A stretch of DNA of 64,000 nucleotides from Hyphomicrobiales bacterium (GTDB taxonomy: Bacteria > Pseudomonadota > Alphaproteobacteria > Rhizobiales > Rhizobiaceae). Under the pieces are notes generated by a model. The model had not been told where the DNA came from. It worked only from the letters and a program-made list of their open reading frames with translations, and searched no databases. A program made the position numbers and the translations under genes. Of the stretch, positions 36,379-48,206 are shown in pieces. The stretch's first letter is position 1; each line of letters begins with the position of its first letter. The stretch is from contig UCHD01000033.1 of assembly GCA_900472175.1 (NCBI GenBank), positions 1 through 64,000 on the forward strand. Reading direction: 5' to 3'.

Positions 36379-36711
36379 ATGCTTGGGAGTGTCATCAGGA
36401 CGGCTGTTGTCCTTGTCGCGGTGTTGACCGGCTGCCCGGCAGCAGCCCTTGCCGCAAGTTGCATCGTTGCGGACCCCACCGGAACGCCTCTCAACGTGCG
36501 ATCCGCCCCGCAAGGCCCTGTGCTTTCCACGCTGCGCAACGGCACTGCCGTGGTGGTTGTCGAGGAGCAGGCGCTTGGCGGCAAGCGCTGGGCAAAGGTC
36601 ACGGCAGATGGGGAGGCGCGTGGCTGGGTGTTTGCCAGTTATCTTGATTGCACGATGGCCGATGACACGACAAAATCCGCGCCGATGCACCCCCGCAGCC
36701 CGCCGCTATGA
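36379..36711 (+). CDS. Secreted bacterial SH3 domain protein
   Basis: 110 residues with a signal peptide (about 1-26, TAVVLVAVLTGCPAAALA) and an SH3_3 domain: LNVRSAPQGPVLSTLRNGTA and GWVFASYLDC. Two cysteines (CIVADP and LDC) could pair. SH3b domains often bind cell wall peptides. GGGGAGGGGGATAT precedes the ATG. Located 41 bases after the kinase; co-transcription possible. Confidence 0.85.
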   Translation: MLGSVIRTAVVLVAVLTGCPAAALAASCIVADPTGTPLNVRSAPQGPVLSTLRNGTAVVVVEEQALGGKRWAKVTADGEARGWVFASYLDCTMADDTTKSAPMHPRSPPL

Positions 36712-36890
36712 CCAGCCGCTACGCCGGTCCGGTGCCTTTAATCCGCCCTCTTTCTTTTTAGTGCCGGATGGTTTATAGGCAGCGCCAGCATCAGACCCCG
36801 CTCTCTGCGGACTTTTGCCTTCATGGCCGCAGCTAGACGACATCCCGGCTGCTGGCGACCCGAAATCCTAAACATTGAAAGGATCACACG

Positions 36891-37160
36891 ATGTCGATCA
36901 CTGCAGAGCGCAAGGCTGCGCTTATCAAGGAATACGCAATCGTCGAAGGCGACACCGGTTCCCCGGAAGTCCAGGTTGCGATCCTCACCGAGCGGATCAA
37001 CAACCTGACCGAACACTTCAAGGGTCACAAGAAGGACAACCACTCGCGTCGTGGCCTTCTGGCAATGGTTTCCACCCGCCGTTCGCTCCTTGACTATGTC
37101 AAGGGCAAGGAAGAGGCACGGTACACCAAGCTGATTACTGCTCTCGGCATTCGCCGCTAA
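36891..37160 (+). CDS. rpsO: 30S ribosomal protein S15
   Basis: 89 residues, the full family length. Starts [16 protein letters not shown]; contains [20 protein letters not shown] and [20 protein letters not shown], the S15 signature. Binds the central domain of 16S rRNA. Followed by a strong terminator and then pnp, the usual bacterial order. Confidence 0.98.
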   Translation: MSITAERKAALIKEYAIVEGDTGSPEVQVAILTERINNLTEHFKGHKKDNHSRRGLLAMVSTRRSLLDYVKGKEEARYTKLITALGIRR

Positions 37161-37167
37161 GCCTTAC

Positions 37168-37210
37168 ACCGGCGGGACCCTTCAACAAGGGGCCCGCCGG
37201 TTTGTTTTTT
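37168..37210 (+). terminator. Rho-independent terminator of rpsO
   Basis: Stem ACCGGCGGG / CCCGCCGGT with a loop and then TTGTTTTTT, seven bases after the rpsO stop. Confidence 0.85.
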
Positions 37211-37522
37211 GCGGGGTAAATCCCGCGTTTGCGTCTCCAGACAAGCCGAAGCGGTGCCTCTGGAAGCGGACACCCCAGCAGGCCGGATGGGCCGGTCCTG
37301 CGGAAACAACCGATGACCTGTCATGGGGCAGGATTGCAGGATGCTTCGGCGCTTGCGCGTTTTCCACGCACCCGAAGCGTCCGGCTTTGAGGGAACGGAA
37401 CGAGCGCCAGCCGATTTGGAAGCCTCCCGTTGTCTTGCCCGTGATGTGTCATATCAGCGAAAACACTGCCGCCCGCGCTACACTGGCTGCGGCGCGGCAT
37501 TGCCGCACACGAAGGACAAAAC
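37211..37522 (+). other. rpsO-pnp intergenic region
   Basis: About 310 bases between the terminator and pnp. Probably holds the pnp promoter and its mRNA leader, where PNPase autoregulation acts in other bacteria. A direct repeat of complementary arms is not obvious by eye; no gene seen. Confidence 0.4.
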
Positions 37523-39655
<2,133 letters not shown>

Positions 39656-39679
39656 GCGTTCGGCCGGTTAATCGACTAC

Positions 39680-39718
39680 GGGCGCGGAGCGGATCGTTCC
39701 GCGCCCTTTCTTATTTTC
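39680..39718 (+). terminator. Rho-independent terminator of pnp
   Basis: Stem GGGCGCGGA / TCCGCGCCC with a nine-base loop followed by TTTCTTATTTT, 24 bases after the pnp stop. Confidence 0.88.
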
Positions 39719-39821
39719 TGTGAGAGTGGTCCGAACCGGGCAACCCTCATTCCCTTTGTTACCGTTTGTCCTTTTGGAAGCCGCTTTCCAATTTTTCCCG
39801 ACAAGCCCAAGGATCTCGACC

Positions 39822-40838
39822 ATGAGCCGCGACACGCTGAAGACCCTTTTCCATCCTTTCGAGACCGGTGTTGTTCCCGCACCCGGCGAAGGCGAGCGTG
39901 TGCTGTTCCTCGGTGCCGAGGCAGGCTACCGGCTGCCGGCGGAGTTTACAGGCTCGATTGCCGCCGTGCAGGCGTCAAAGCCGCTGTACAAGGCTCTGGA
40001 GGCCGCCAGGGCATCCGTGACGCCGGTGATCGAGGGCGAGGACTATGATGCGGCCCTCATCCTCTGCGGCAAGCACAAGGGCGAGAACGAAGACCGGATC
40101 GCTGAAGCGCTGAAGCGCGTCAAGGTCGGTGGTCTCATCGTTGTCGCCGGCGGCAAGGATGATGGCATCCAGTCGCTGCGCAAGCGCGTCAACCAGCTCG
40201 GCTGGGGTGGCGACAGCCTGCCGAAGTATCATGGCATCGCTTTCTGGTTCGGCCGTCCGGAAGACGCCAGCGACGTGATTGCCAAATTCTCCAAGAAGCC
40301 GGTTCGCGTCGAAGGCCGTTTTGACGCGGCACCTGGCATGTTCTCGCACGAGCGCATCGATGCCGGTTCCGAACTTCTGGCCTCGCGCCTGCCTGACGAT
40401 TTCAAGGGCCATGCCGCCGATTTCGGCGCCGGTTGGGGCTATCTGTCGGTGATGCTGGCCGAGAAGGCGCCGAACCTGAAGGGCATCGACCTGTTCGAGG
40501 CCGATTATCATTCGCTGGAAGCAGCGCGGGCAAACCTGAAGGCCAATTGCCCGAACGTGCCGACCCGCTTCTTCTGGCAGGACCTGACATCGGAAGAAAC
40601 CCGCGACAAGTACGACCTGATCGTGATGAACCCGCCGTTCCACGAAACCCAGGCTGCCGATCCGGCGCTGGGCGCTGCGATGATCAAGGCGGCGGCCAAG
40701 GCGCTGAAGATCGGCGGACGGCTGATGCTGGTCGCCAATCGCGGCCTGCCCTATGAGACGGTGATGCCCGAGACCTTCAAGGAATGGGGCGAAACCTGCC
40801 GCAATGCACGCTTCAAGGTGCTCTGGGGCAAGCGCTGA
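39822..40838 (+). CDS. rsmC: Class I SAM-dependent rRNA/RNA guanine methyltransferase (RsmC-like)
   Basis: 338 residues. Two tandem Rossmann-like halves as in RsmC: an N-terminal half without SAM motif (KHKGENEDRIAEALKRVKVGG) and a C-terminal catalytic half with GHAADFGAGWGYLSVMLAE near residue 200 and NPPFHE near 270, the N-methyltransferase motif. RsmC makes m2G1207 in 16S rRNA. AAGGATCTCGACC precedes the ATG at 39822. Could alternatively be the related RlmG, but the two-domain layout with KHKGE favours RsmC. Confidence 0.82.
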   Translation: MSRDTLKTLFHPFETGVVPAPGEGERVLFLGAEAGYRLPAEFTGSIAAVQASKPLYKALEAARASVTPVIEGEDYDAALILCGKHKGENEDRIAEALKRVKVGGLIVVAGGKDDGIQSLRKRVNQLGWGGDSLPKYHGIAFWFGRPEDASDVIAKFSKKPVRVEGRFDAAPGMFSHERIDAGSELLASRLPDDFKGHAADFGAGWGYLSVMLAEKAPNLKGIDLFEADYHSLEAARANLKANCPNVPTRFFWQDLTSEETRDKYDLIVMNPPFHETQAADPALGAAMIKAAAKALKIGGRLMLVANRGLPYETVMPETFKEWGETCRNARFKVLWGKR

Positions 40839-40936
40839 GCAGCGCTTGCTTTTGCAATTGCTTTCTTGATGAAACGGGTACACGCTGAGGCTCTCGCAGC
40901 CACGCGCCTATGTTGAGGCGCAAATGGAGTGTGCCG

Positions 40937-41176
40937 ATGACTTCAAGCGCTGGATATCGCCCGCCCGTTACCGAGGGTGTCGCTGAGGCGATGGTTAAGG
41001 ATATCAAGAGCATCGAAGGCAAGAGTGCGACCTCGGAGGTACCCTTGGCCTTCCAGACCGGCCGCCCGCCCGTTGATACCGCCGTTCTCGGCAACACCCG
41101 CAAGCAGATGATGCTGTTCGGTGTTTTCGCCATCGCGGTGCTGGCCGTTCTGCTCGTCGTCTGGTGGGCCGCCTGA
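40937..41176 (+). CDS. Small single-pass membrane protein, unknown function
   Basis: 79 residues. Soluble N-terminal part beginning MTSSAGYRPPVTEGVAEAMV and a C-terminal membrane helix at about 57-76 (MLFGVFAIAVLAVLLVVWWA), so a tail-anchored type. GGAG is six bases upstream. Convergent with htpG, 21 bases between the stops. No family recognised. Confidence 0.65.
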   Translation: MTSSAGYRPPVTEGVAEAMVKDIKSIEGKSATSEVPLAFQTGRPPVDTAVLGNTRKQMMLFGVFAIAVLAVLLVVWWAA

Positions 41177-41197
41177 CGGCCCACCCAATCTGCCGTA

Positions 41198-43081
41198 TTA
41201 GCCCTTCAAGGCCCGTTCAAACAACCGCGACAGGCGCTCGGCAAAGGCGCGCGGGTCTTGCGGCTTGTCGCCGTCGAGGACGCGGGCCTGGTCGAGCAGC
41301 AGCTGGACGGCATCGGTGCGGAATTCATCGCTACCACTGGCGGCCAGTGCCGAGATCAGGCCGTGGCCCGGATTGATTTCGAGGATGGGCTTGGCGATCA
41401 TGTCCAGCCGGCCTGAACCTTGCAGCAGTTTTTCCAGCTGGCGGTCGTAACCCTGTTCCGGTGCGACCAGGCAGACGGCGCTTTCGGTCAGGCGGTCGGA
41501 TGCCCGTACGTCCGATACCGTATCGCCAAGTGCCGTCTTGGCAAAGGCGATGAAACCGGTGACGGCTTCGGAGGTCTCCGGCGGGGTTGGCGTTTCGCCA
41601 TCGGTTGTCGGGACCTGGGTCAGATCGGCGGCCCCTTGAGTGATCGACTTGAGTGGCTTACCCCCGAAATCGGGTGCTGACGTCACCCAGAAGCTGTCGA
41701 CGGAATCGGTCAGCAACAGGACCTCGATGCCGCGGGCGCGAAACCCTTCGAGCTGTGGCGAGGCTTTCAGCCGGTCCAGATTGTCGCCCGTCAGGTAGTA
41801 GATCGCCGCCTGGGCGTCCTTCATGTCCTTGACGTAATCGGCAAGCGAGCGCGTTGCCTCGTCCGACGCCGTGGTGCGGAAGCGCGCGAGTGCGATCAGC
41901 TGCGCCCGGCGTTCGAAATCGTCGTAGATGCCTTCCTTCAAGACGGCGCCAAAAGCGTCCCAGAGCTTGGCGAAGGCTTCCGTGTCGCTGTCGGCCAGCT
42001 TTTCGATGGCGGTCAGAACGCGGTTGGTCAGGCCCTTGCGGATGGCGGCAAGGATCGGGCTTTCCTGGATCATCTCGCGCGAGACGTTGAGCGGCAGGTC
42101 GGACGTATCGACAAGGCCGCGCACGAAGCGCAGGTAACGGGGTAGAAGTTCGGCATCGTCGGTGATGAAGATGCGTTTGACATAGAGCTTCATGCGGCCC
42201 TTGGCCGAAGGATCGAACATGTCCATCGGTTTGGATTCCGGTACGAAGGCCAGGCCGGTATATTCATGCCGGCCTTCGGCGCGGAAATGCACGGTCAAGG
42301 CGGGTTCATCATACTGGCCGGAAACGCCGCGATAGAAATCGGCGTATTCTTCCTTGGTGATCTCGCTGCGGGATTTCGTCCACAGAGCCGTGCCGTCGCC
42401 GATGCGCTCAGCATCCGCGCCGGGCTTCTCGATCAGGTCGATCGGGACGGGCACGTGGCCAGACTGGTCCTTGACGATCTTTTCGACACTCCATTTGGAC
42501 GTATAGCTCTTGGCATCGTCCAGAAGATGCAGCGTGATGCGGGTGCCGCGAGCCGGAGCCTCAGGCAGTTCGGCCTCGGAGACGGTGTAGCTGCCCTGGC
42601 CGTCAGATGACCACAGCCAGGCATGGGCGCTGCCGGCGTGACGGGAGACGACGTCGACCTTGCCGGCGACCATGAAGGCGGAATAGAAGCCGACGCCGAA
42701 CTGGCCGATCAGCTGTGCGCCTTCGCCGGCCTTTGCCGCCTCGACGCGCTCCATGAAGGCGCGGGTGCCGGACCGGGCGATGGTGCCAAGCGCCTCGACC
42801 ATATCGTCCCGGCTCATGCCGATGCCATTGTCTTCGACGATGAGCCTGTTGTTGTCCGCATCGAGCGTCAGGGTGATGCGCGGCGCCGGATCGTCAGTGA
42901 GCAGTTCCGGCGCGCTGATGGCCTCGTAGCGCAGTTTTTCGCAGGCGTCGGCAGCGTTGGAGATCAGTTCGCGGAGGAACACGTCCTTGTCGGAATAGAC
43001 CGAGTGCACCATGAGATGCAGCAGGCGTGCGACATCGGCCTCAAAAACGTGATTTTCGACGGGTTTTTCAGCATTGCTCAT
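41198..43081 (-). CDS. htpG: Molecular chaperone HtpG (Hsp90)
   Basis: 627 residues. ATP-binding GHKL domain at about 1-220 with ELISNAADACEKLRYEA, VEDNGIGMSRDDMVEALGTI and IGQFGVGFYSAFMV; middle domain with LYVKRIFITDDAELLPRYLR and RGLVDTSDLPLNVSREMIQE; C-terminal dimerisation domain. Cytosolic. Monocistronic, its start is about 100 bases from the fabI stop. Confidence 0.98.
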   Translation of the reverse strand: MSNAEKPVENHVFEADVARLLHLMVHSVYSDKDVFLRELISNAADACEKLRYEAISAPELLTDDPAPRITLTLDADNNRLIVEDNGIGMSRDDMVEALGTIARSGTRAFMERVEAAKAGEGAQLIGQFGVGFYSAFMVAGKVDVVSRHAGSAHAWLWSSDGQGSYTVSEAELPEAPARGTRITLHLLDDAKSYTSKWSVEKIVKDQSGHVPVPIDLIEKPGADAERIGDGTALWTKSRSEITKEEYADFYRGVSGQYDEPALTVHFRAEGRHEYTGLAFVPESKPMDMFDPSAKGRMKLYVKRIFITDDAELLPRYLRFVRGLVDTSDLPLNVSREMIQESPILAAIRKGLTNRVLTAIEKLADSDTEAFAKLWDAFGAVLKEGIYDDFERRAQLIALARFRTTASDEATRSLADYVKDMKDAQAAIYYLTGDNLDRLKASPQLEGFRARGIEVLLLTDSVDSFWVTSAPDFGGKPLKSITQGAADLTQVPTTDGETPTPPETSEAVTGFIAFAKTALGDTVSDVRASDRLTESAVCLVAPEQGYDRQLEKLLQGSGRLDMIAKPILEINPGHGLISALAASGSDEFRTDAVQLLLDQARVLDGDKPQDPRAFAERLSRLFERALKG

Positions 43082-43183
43082 GCGAATTTTGCCTCAACGT
43101 GGATCTGGAAGGTTTGCGCGCTCTGAACTGGCAAGTGCAGGTGCAAAATTCAAGAGGCACGGTAAGGGGCGGCGGCCCGGATG

Positions 43184-43990
43184 TTACTCCGCGTCCGCCT
43201 TTGCCAATGTATCGAGTGCCGGCATCGAAGTGATGTTGTAGCCGGAGTCCACATAGTGGATTTCGCCGGTGACGCCGCTCGAAAGGTCAGACAGAAGGTA
43301 GAGCGCCGAGTTGCCGACATCCTCGATGGTGACGGTGCGGCGGAGCGGCGCGTTCTTCTGTTGCCAGGAAAGCATGGCGCGCGCATCCGAAATACCGGCA
43401 CCGGCGAGTGTGCGGATCGGGCCGGCGGAGATGGCGTTGACGCGGATGCCGCGCGGACCATAGTCACCGGCAAGATAACGCACGGACGCTTCCAGCGCGG
43501 CTTTCGCGACGCCCATGACGTTGTAATTCGGCATGATGCGGGTGGAGCCGCCATAAGTCAGCGTCAGCATCGAACCGCCGTCGTTCATCAGCTCGGCGGC
43601 GCGCTTTGCAATTTCCGTGAAGGAGAAGCAGGAGATCACCATCGTGCGCGAAAAGTTTTCGCGCGAGGTGTCGGCATAAAGGCCCTTCAGCTCATTCTTG
43701 TCGGAGAAGCCGATGGCATGCACGACGAAATCGAGCTTGCCCCACTTTTCCTTGATCGCATCAATGGTCGCATCGACCGAAGCGATGTCCTCGACGTCGC
43801 AAGGGATGACGAAGTCGGAGTTCAGTTCGGCAGCGAGCGGCTTTACGCGCTTGCCGAGCGCTTCGCCCTGGTAGGTGAAGGCGAGTTCAGCACCCTGGCC
43901 GGCCAGCTTCTGTGCGATGCCCCATGCGATGGAGTGGCTGTTGGCGACCCCCATGATGAGGCCGCGCTTTCCGTTCATGATACCGGTCAT
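43184..43990 (-). CDS. fabI: Enoyl-[acyl-carrier-protein] reductase (NADH)
   Basis: 268 residues. Divergent SDR with NAD motif GVANSHSIAWGIAQ and catalytic Tyr/Lys in PNYNVMGVAKAALE (Tyr-x6-Lys as in FabI). Reduces enoyl-ACP in the last step of fatty acid elongation. Start ATG at 43990 gives the FabI N-terminus MTGIMNGKRGLIMG; four bases follow the fabB stop, so fabA-fabB-fabI are one operon. Some rhizobia carry a second FabI (fabI1/fabI2). Confidence 0.97.
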   Translation of the reverse strand: MTGIMNGKRGLIMGVANSHSIAWGIAQKLAGQGAELAFTYQGEALGKRVKPLAAELNSDFVIPCDVEDIASVDATIDAIKEKWGKLDFVVHAIGFSDKNELKGLYADTSRENFSRTMVISCFSFTEIAKRAAELMNDGGSMLTLTYGGSTRIMPNYNVMGVAKAALEASVRYLAGDYGPRGIRVNAISAGPIRTLAGAGISDARAMLSWQQKNAPLRRTVTIEDVGNSALYLLSDLSSGVTGEIHYVDSGYNITSMPALDTLAKADAE

Positions 43991-43994
43991 GGAT

Positions 43995-45218
43995 TTATCC
44001 GTTGTGGCGCTGGAAGACGAGCGTGGCATTGGTGCCGCCGAAGCCGAAGGAGTTCGACAGGACGGTATCGATCTTGGCGTTGTCGATGCGCTTGCGCACG
44101 ATCGGCACGCCGTCGAATTCCGGATCAAGTTCGGTGATATGGGCGCTTTCGCCGATGAAACCGGCCTGCATCATCAAGAGGCCGTAGATCGATTCCTGCA
44201 CGCCGGCAGCGCCGAGCGAATGGCCGGTCAGCGACTTTGTCGACTGGATATGCGGGATCTTGTTGCCGAAGACTTCGCGGATTGCGCCGATTTCCTTGGA
44301 ATCGCCAACAGGCGTCGAGGTGCCGTGCGTGTTGACGTAATCGACTTCGCCCTTCACCGTCGCCAGTGCCTGGCGCATGCAGCGGATGGCGCCTTCGCCC
44401 GACGGAGCGACCATGTCGTAGCCATCAGACGTTGCACCATAACCGGTGATTTCCGCATAGATCTTGGCGCCGCGGGCCTTGGCATGTTCCAGCTCTTCGA
44501 GAACCAGAACGCCTGCACCACCGGCGATGACGAAGCCGTCACGCGAAACGTCGTAGGCGCGCGACGCGGTCGAGGGCGTATCGTTATACTTGGAGGACAT
44601 CGCGCCCATGGCGTCGAACAGGTTCGACATGGTCCAGTCGAGGTCTTCGTGACCACCGGCGAACATTACGTCCTGCTTGCCCCACTGGATCATTTCCATG
44701 GCGTTGCCGATGCAATGCGCCGAGGTCGAGCAGGCCGACGAGATCGAGTAGTTGACGCCGTGGATCTTGAACCAGGTGGCGAGCGTCGCCGATGCCGTCG
44801 AGGACATTGCCTTCGGTACGGCGAACGGGCCGATGCGCTTGGGCGAGTTGTTCTTGAGGGTGATTTCGGCCGCGTCGATCAGCGTGCGGGTGGACGGACC
44901 GCCCGAACCCATGATGATGCCGGTGCGCTCGTTGCCGCCGATATCCTTGTCTTCAAGGCCCGAATCGGCAATCGCCTGCTTCATCGCAACGTGGTTCCAC
45001 ATGCCGCCCTGCGACAGGAAGCGTGCGGCGCGGCGGTCGACAAGCTCGGTCGTGTCGAGATTGGGCGCACCCCAGACCTGGCACTTGAAGCCGTGCTCGG
45101 CAAAATCGTTCGAAAACGAAATGCCGGATTTTGCTTCACGCAGCGACGTGGTGACTTCCTGTGCGTCGTTTCCGATCGAGGAAACAATGCCCAGACCCGT
45201 GACAACAACCCGTCTCAT
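43995..45218 (-). CDS. fabB: Beta-ketoacyl-ACP synthase I
   Basis: 407 residues of condensing enzyme. Active-site cysteine in [16 protein letters not shown] near residue 164, histidines in [11 protein letters not shown] and [12 protein letters not shown], and the tail [12 protein letters not shown]. Being fused into the operon with fabA (isomerase/dehydratase) marks it as FabB, which elongates the cis-unsaturated intermediate, rather than FabF. 47 bases after fabA. Confidence 0.96.
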   Translation of the reverse strand: MRRVVVTGLGIVSSIGNDAQEVTTSLREAKSGISFSNDFAEHGFKCQVWGAPNLDTTELVDRRAARFLSQGGMWNHVAMKQAIADSGLEDKDIGGNERTGIIMGSGGPSTRTLIDAAEITLKNNSPKRIGPFAVPKAMSSTASATLATWFKIHGVNYSISSACSTSAHCIGNAMEMIQWGKQDVMFAGGHEDLDWTMSNLFDAMGAMSSKYNDTPSTASRAYDVSRDGFVIAGGAGVLVLEELEHAKARGAKIYAEITGYGATSDGYDMVAPSGEGAIRCMRQALATVKGEVDYVNTHGTSTPVGDSKEIGAIREVFGNKIPHIQSTKSLTGHSLGAAGVQESIYGLLMMQAGFIGESAHITELDPEFDGVPIVRKRIDNAKIDTVLSNSFGFGGTNATLVFQRHNG

Positions 45219-45265
45219 GTGGATGACCTCTTCTTTGATCTAGCTGAATGCGGCTATGCCGCTGT

Positions 45266-45781
45266 TCAGGCAGCTTTTTCCTTCGACAGACCGACGCGAA
45301 GATCGGTTGCCTGATAGATGGTTTCGCCATCGGCCTTCAGCCAGCCGTCGGCGGTGCCGAGCACAAGGCGGCCGCGCATGACGCGCTTGAAGTCGATGCC
45401 GTATTCGAGAAGCTTGGTGTCGGGGCGGATCATGCCCTTGAATTTCACTTCGCCGGTGGACAGCGCCATGCCGCGGCCGGGCTCGCCGAGCCAGCCGAGG
45501 AAAAAGCCGGTCAGCTGCCACATGCCATCAAGGCCAAGGCAGCCCGGCATGATCGGATTGCCCTGGAAGTGGCAGGGGAAATACCAGTCGTCCGGCTTAA
45601 CGTCGTATTCCGCGCGGATGTAGCCTTTGTCGAAGGCGCCGCCGGTTTCCGAGATGTCGGTGATGCGGTGAACCATCAGCATCGGCGGCAGGGGCAGCTG
45701 GGCATTGCCAGGGCCAAACAGCTCGCCACGACCGCATTTCAGGATCTCTTCATAATTGAAGCTGGATTGTCTGGTCGTCAT
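45266..45781 (-). CDS. fabA: 3-hydroxydecanoyl-ACP dehydratase/isomerase
   Basis: 171 residues with a single hot-dog fold. Catalytic His in [15 protein letters not shown] and Asp in [20 protein letters not shown]. Makes cis-3-decenoyl-ACP, the branch to unsaturated fatty acids. Start ATG at 45781 fits the family. Divergent from irr, the standard Rhizobiales arrangement. Confidence 0.97.
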   Translation of the reverse strand: MTTRQSSFNYEEILKCGRGELFGPGNAQLPLPPMLMVHRITDISETGGAFDKGYIRAEYDVKPDDWYFPCHFQGNPIMPGCLGLDGMWQLTGFFLGWLGEPGRGMALSTGEVKFKGMIRPDTKLLEYGIDFKRVMRGRLVLGTADGWLKADGETIYQATDLRVGLSKEKAA

Positions 45782-46101
45782 GAACTGTGGTTTCCCCGCT
45801 ATATCCGTTTTTGGTTGACTTGGTTTAGAGCAAGATGGGCGCGAATTGAAGCTCCGGCATGACCCGGGCGCGTCGTTTCGCGTATTCCTGTCTGGCCAAG
45901 CACAAGGCCCATTTCCGCCGTCGCATACATGATGGCTGCTGCAACAGCCAGAGATAATTGGCTTTTGCCCCAAGAATCAGGCGGTTTTTACCGTCTTGAT
46001 GCCTTGGGCGAGCTTGCTCACTATTGAAAGCATTCTCGGCAAAAGTTATATCGGCTCTGTAAGTGTGTTCTGCAATAGCTTGGAAATCTGGATCCGTCCG
46101 T
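45782..46101. other. fabA-irr divergent intergenic region
   Basis: About 320 bases holding the promoters of fabA and irr. I searched for TTTAGAA/TTCTAAA palindromes as in front of mbfA and found only loose partial matches, so no Irr or RirA site is claimed. No gene seen. Confidence 0.4.
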
Positions 46102-46521
46102 ATGACGACTGCCATCGAGATCTGTTCGGAAGAACGCCTGCGCCGCTCCGGTCTCAGGCCGACGCGCCAGCGCATGGCGCTTGCCGACCTGATTTTTGCC
46201 AAAGGCGATCGTCACCTGACGGTGGAAGAGCTGCACGAGGAAGCGGTGACCGCCGGTGTGCCGGTGTCGCTGGCGACTGTCTACAACACGCTGCACCAGT
46301 TTACCGAAGCCGGCATGATCCGGGTTCTGGCGGTTGAAAGCGCAAAGACCTATTTCGACACCAACGTGTCCGACCATCACCATTTCTTCGTCGAAGGTCA
46401 TAACGAGGTGCTTGATATTCCGGTGAACAGCCTGACGATCGGCAACCTGCCGGAGCCTCCGGAAGGCATGGAAATCGCCCATGTCGACGTCATCATCCGT
46501 CTGCGCCGCAAGCGCGGCTAA
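46102..46521 (+). CDS. irr: Iron response regulator Irr (Fur family)
   Basis: 139 residues. Winged helix of the Fur type (GLRPTRQRMALADLIFAKGD, ATVYNTLHQFTEAGMI) and a C-terminal dimerisation part with the Irr-type DHHHFFVEGHNEVLDIP, a His-rich heme/metal site. The GCP heme-regulatory motif of Bradyrhizobium Irr is absent, as in Rhizobium/Agrobacterium. Irr controls heme biosynthesis, iron storage and mbfA under iron limitation. The ATG at 46102 gives the family start, though no strong ribosome site is seen; the frame is open upstream. Divergent from fabA as usual. Confidence 0.93.
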   Translation: MTTAIEICSEERLRRSGLRPTRQRMALADLIFAKGDRHLTVEELHEEAVTAGVPVSLATVYNTLHQFTEAGMIRVLAVESAKTYFDTNVSDHHHFFVEGHNEVLDIPVNSLTIGNLPEPPEGMEIAHVDVIIRLRRKRG

Positions 46522-46552
46522 ACATCTTCCCTAATTCACGTCGCCAACGACG

Positions 46553-47188
46553 TTACATCACGTCGTCGGGATGACGGCCGGGCCGTGGATCGCCGGTCGG
46601 CAGCGTCCAGCCATATTTCAGCGCTCCGCCGCGCACCGCAAAGGCGGTTATGACGCCCAGGCTCGATGCGACCAGCACCGATGCACCAAGCCAGGTCGCG
46701 GCCGTGAACACGGCTGAGCCGGACAGTGCGGCGGTCACATAGATTTCTGGACGCAGCAGGACCGAGGGTTCGCCTGCGAGCAGGTCGCGCAAGATGCCGC
46801 CGGAGGTCGCGGTCAACATGCCGGTGACCAGCGCCACGATTGGTGATCCGGTTGCGGCCAAGCCCTTGGCTGCGCCCATCACGCTATAGGCCGAAAGCCC
46901 GATGGCATCGAGCCAGACGAGGAACTTGTAGCGCGATTCCATCATATGCGCCGAAAAGAACACCAGAAGGCCCATGCAGCCGCAGACGACTAGGTAGATC
47001 GGATTGGTAACCCAGAAAACCGGTGTTGCGCCGAGGATGACATCGCGCAGCGTGCCGCCGCCGATACCGGTGGCCGAGGCGAGGAAGATATAGCCGATGA
47101 TATCCAGCTGCTTGCGCGAGGCGGCCAGCGCACCTGTCGCTGCGAAAACCGCCACGCCGGCATAGTCGAGAATTTCCAGGATCGGCAT
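46553..47188 (-). CDS. Trimeric intracellular cation channel (TRIC/UPF0126) family protein
   Basis: 211 residues with seven hydrophobic helices. The repeated motifs GGGTLRDVILGATPVF and GGILRDLLAGEPSVLL mark the two inverted halves; FAATGALAASRKQLDIIG is the N-terminal signature. Prokaryotic TRIC proteins act as monovalent cation channels. GGAGG sits five bases before the ATG at 47188. Probably alone; 83 bases after the YdcF-like gene end. Confidence 0.9.
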   Translation of the reverse strand: MPILEILDYAGVAVFAATGALAASRKQLDIIGYIFLASATGIGGGTLRDVILGATPVFWVTNPIYLVVCGCMGLLVFFSAHMMESRYKFLVWLDAIGLSAYSVMGAAKGLAATGSPIVALVTGMLTATSGGILRDLLAGEPSVLLRPEIYVTAALSGSAVFTAATWLGASVLVASSLGVITAFAVRGGALKYGWTLPTGDPRPGRHPDDVM

Positions 47189-47271
47189 TTTTCCTCCACC
47201 AGACATCAGGCCCGTCAAAAAATCGAGAAGGACCACAACGGGGTGATCGCGTCAACGGCGGGTGTTGGCAC

Positions 47272-48060
47272 CTATTGCGGAAACAGGACGTGGGTGCGGC
47301 CGGTGATGAAATAGGCAAGCAGGCCCGTCCATTCACGCATCGCCGTTGTCGTCAGTTGCGCGTTCAGGGAGGGCTGGCTGAAATCGAGGCCAAGGCTGGC
47401 ATCGCCGCTGGTGCGATAGTCGGTTGGCCACGGCGTCACGTCGATGCCGAGCTTGCGGAACAGGCCAACCGAACGCGGCATGTGGAACGCCGAGGTGATG
47501 AGGGCGCAGTTCGACAACCCGTTTTCTTCCAGCAACTGTTTCGTATTGGCCGCATTCTCGAAGGTGGTGCGTGACTGATCTTCGCGGATCAGCCGTTCGG
47601 GGGCGATGCCGAAGGTGGTGAAGAAGGTTTTGGATGTCTGCGCATCGCCATCATATGTCCCGCTGAATGAGCCGTCGCCGCCCGAAACCAGGATGCGCGC
47701 CGACGGATGCGACTGGGCGAGCCTCAATCCTTCGACGAACCGGTCTGCCGCCTGGTTGAATTCCATGCCGCCCCGCTTGGCGATCACCTCGTTCTCGAAG
47801 GATCCGCCCAGGATGATGATGCAGGAAAGGTCTGCGGGCAGGCTGGTGGGTCTTGGAATGCGGTCTTCCAGGCCCTGAAGCAGAACGGCACCGGCGCTCG
47901 TAAACAAGGTCAGAAAAAGCAGGGTTGCGGCAAGCCCAGACAGGAAGCGGTACAGCCGCCGCCAGCCGATGGCTGCGAATAGAAAGCTCAGGACCAGAAG
48001 AATGAAGACCAGCGACAGGGGCTGGGCAAGCAGCCAGAACAGTTTTGATGCGAGAAACAT
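47272..48060 (-). CDS. YdcF/ElyC-like DUF218 membrane protein
   Basis: 262 residues. Two N-terminal membrane helices (about 8-35 and 45-68) are followed by a soluble DUF218 domain: DLSCIIILGGSFENEVIA, ARILVSGGDG, EDQSRTTFENAANTKQLL, ALITSAFHMPRSVGLFRK. ElyC/SanA relatives act in envelope biogenesis (undecaprenyl carrier use). ATG at 48060 chosen; a TTG eight codons upstream has a better in-frame N-terminus but no ribosome site. Confidence 0.88.
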   Translation of the reverse strand: MFLASKLFWLLAQPLSLVFILLVLSFLFAAIGWRRLYRFLSGLAATLLFLTLFTSAGAVLLQGLEDRIPRPTSLPADLSCIIILGGSFENEVIAKRGGMEFNQAADRFVEGLRLAQSHPSARILVSGGDGSFSGTYDGDAQTSKTFFTTFGIAPERLIREDQSRTTFENAANTKQLLEENGLSNCALITSAFHMPRSVGLFRKLGIDVTPWPTDYRTSGDASLGLDFSQPSLNAQLTTTAMREWTGLLAYFITGRTHVLFPQ

Positions 48061-48159
48061 GAGGCCTGCTATCGTCTCTTCCAAGGGGGTGCGCGGGGGA
48101 GGGCGAACCTAGCAGCGAAACCTTGACTTGGCCAATTCGGCCAAATGCAGATTGAGAGA

Positions 48160-48188
48160 AGCCCGTGGCAGTTCACCCGCTACGGGCT
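48160..48188 (-). terminator. Candidate hairpin after the TMEM43-like gene
   Basis: Stem AGCCCGT / ACGGGCT with a 15-base loop, 19 bases past the stop on the minus strand; only a short pyrimidine tract follows. Confidence 0.45.
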
Positions 48189-48206
48189 TTCCGTTTGCTG
48201 GCGCCT

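Noticed and set aside
43875-45314. A 479-codon open frame on the plus strand opposite fabB and fabI.
   Set aside because: Antisense shadow; the fab operon on the other strand explains the region.
45782-46101. An Irr box in front of irr or fabA.
   Set aside because: Only loose partial matches to TTTAGAA were found, with no dyad comparable to the one before mbfA.
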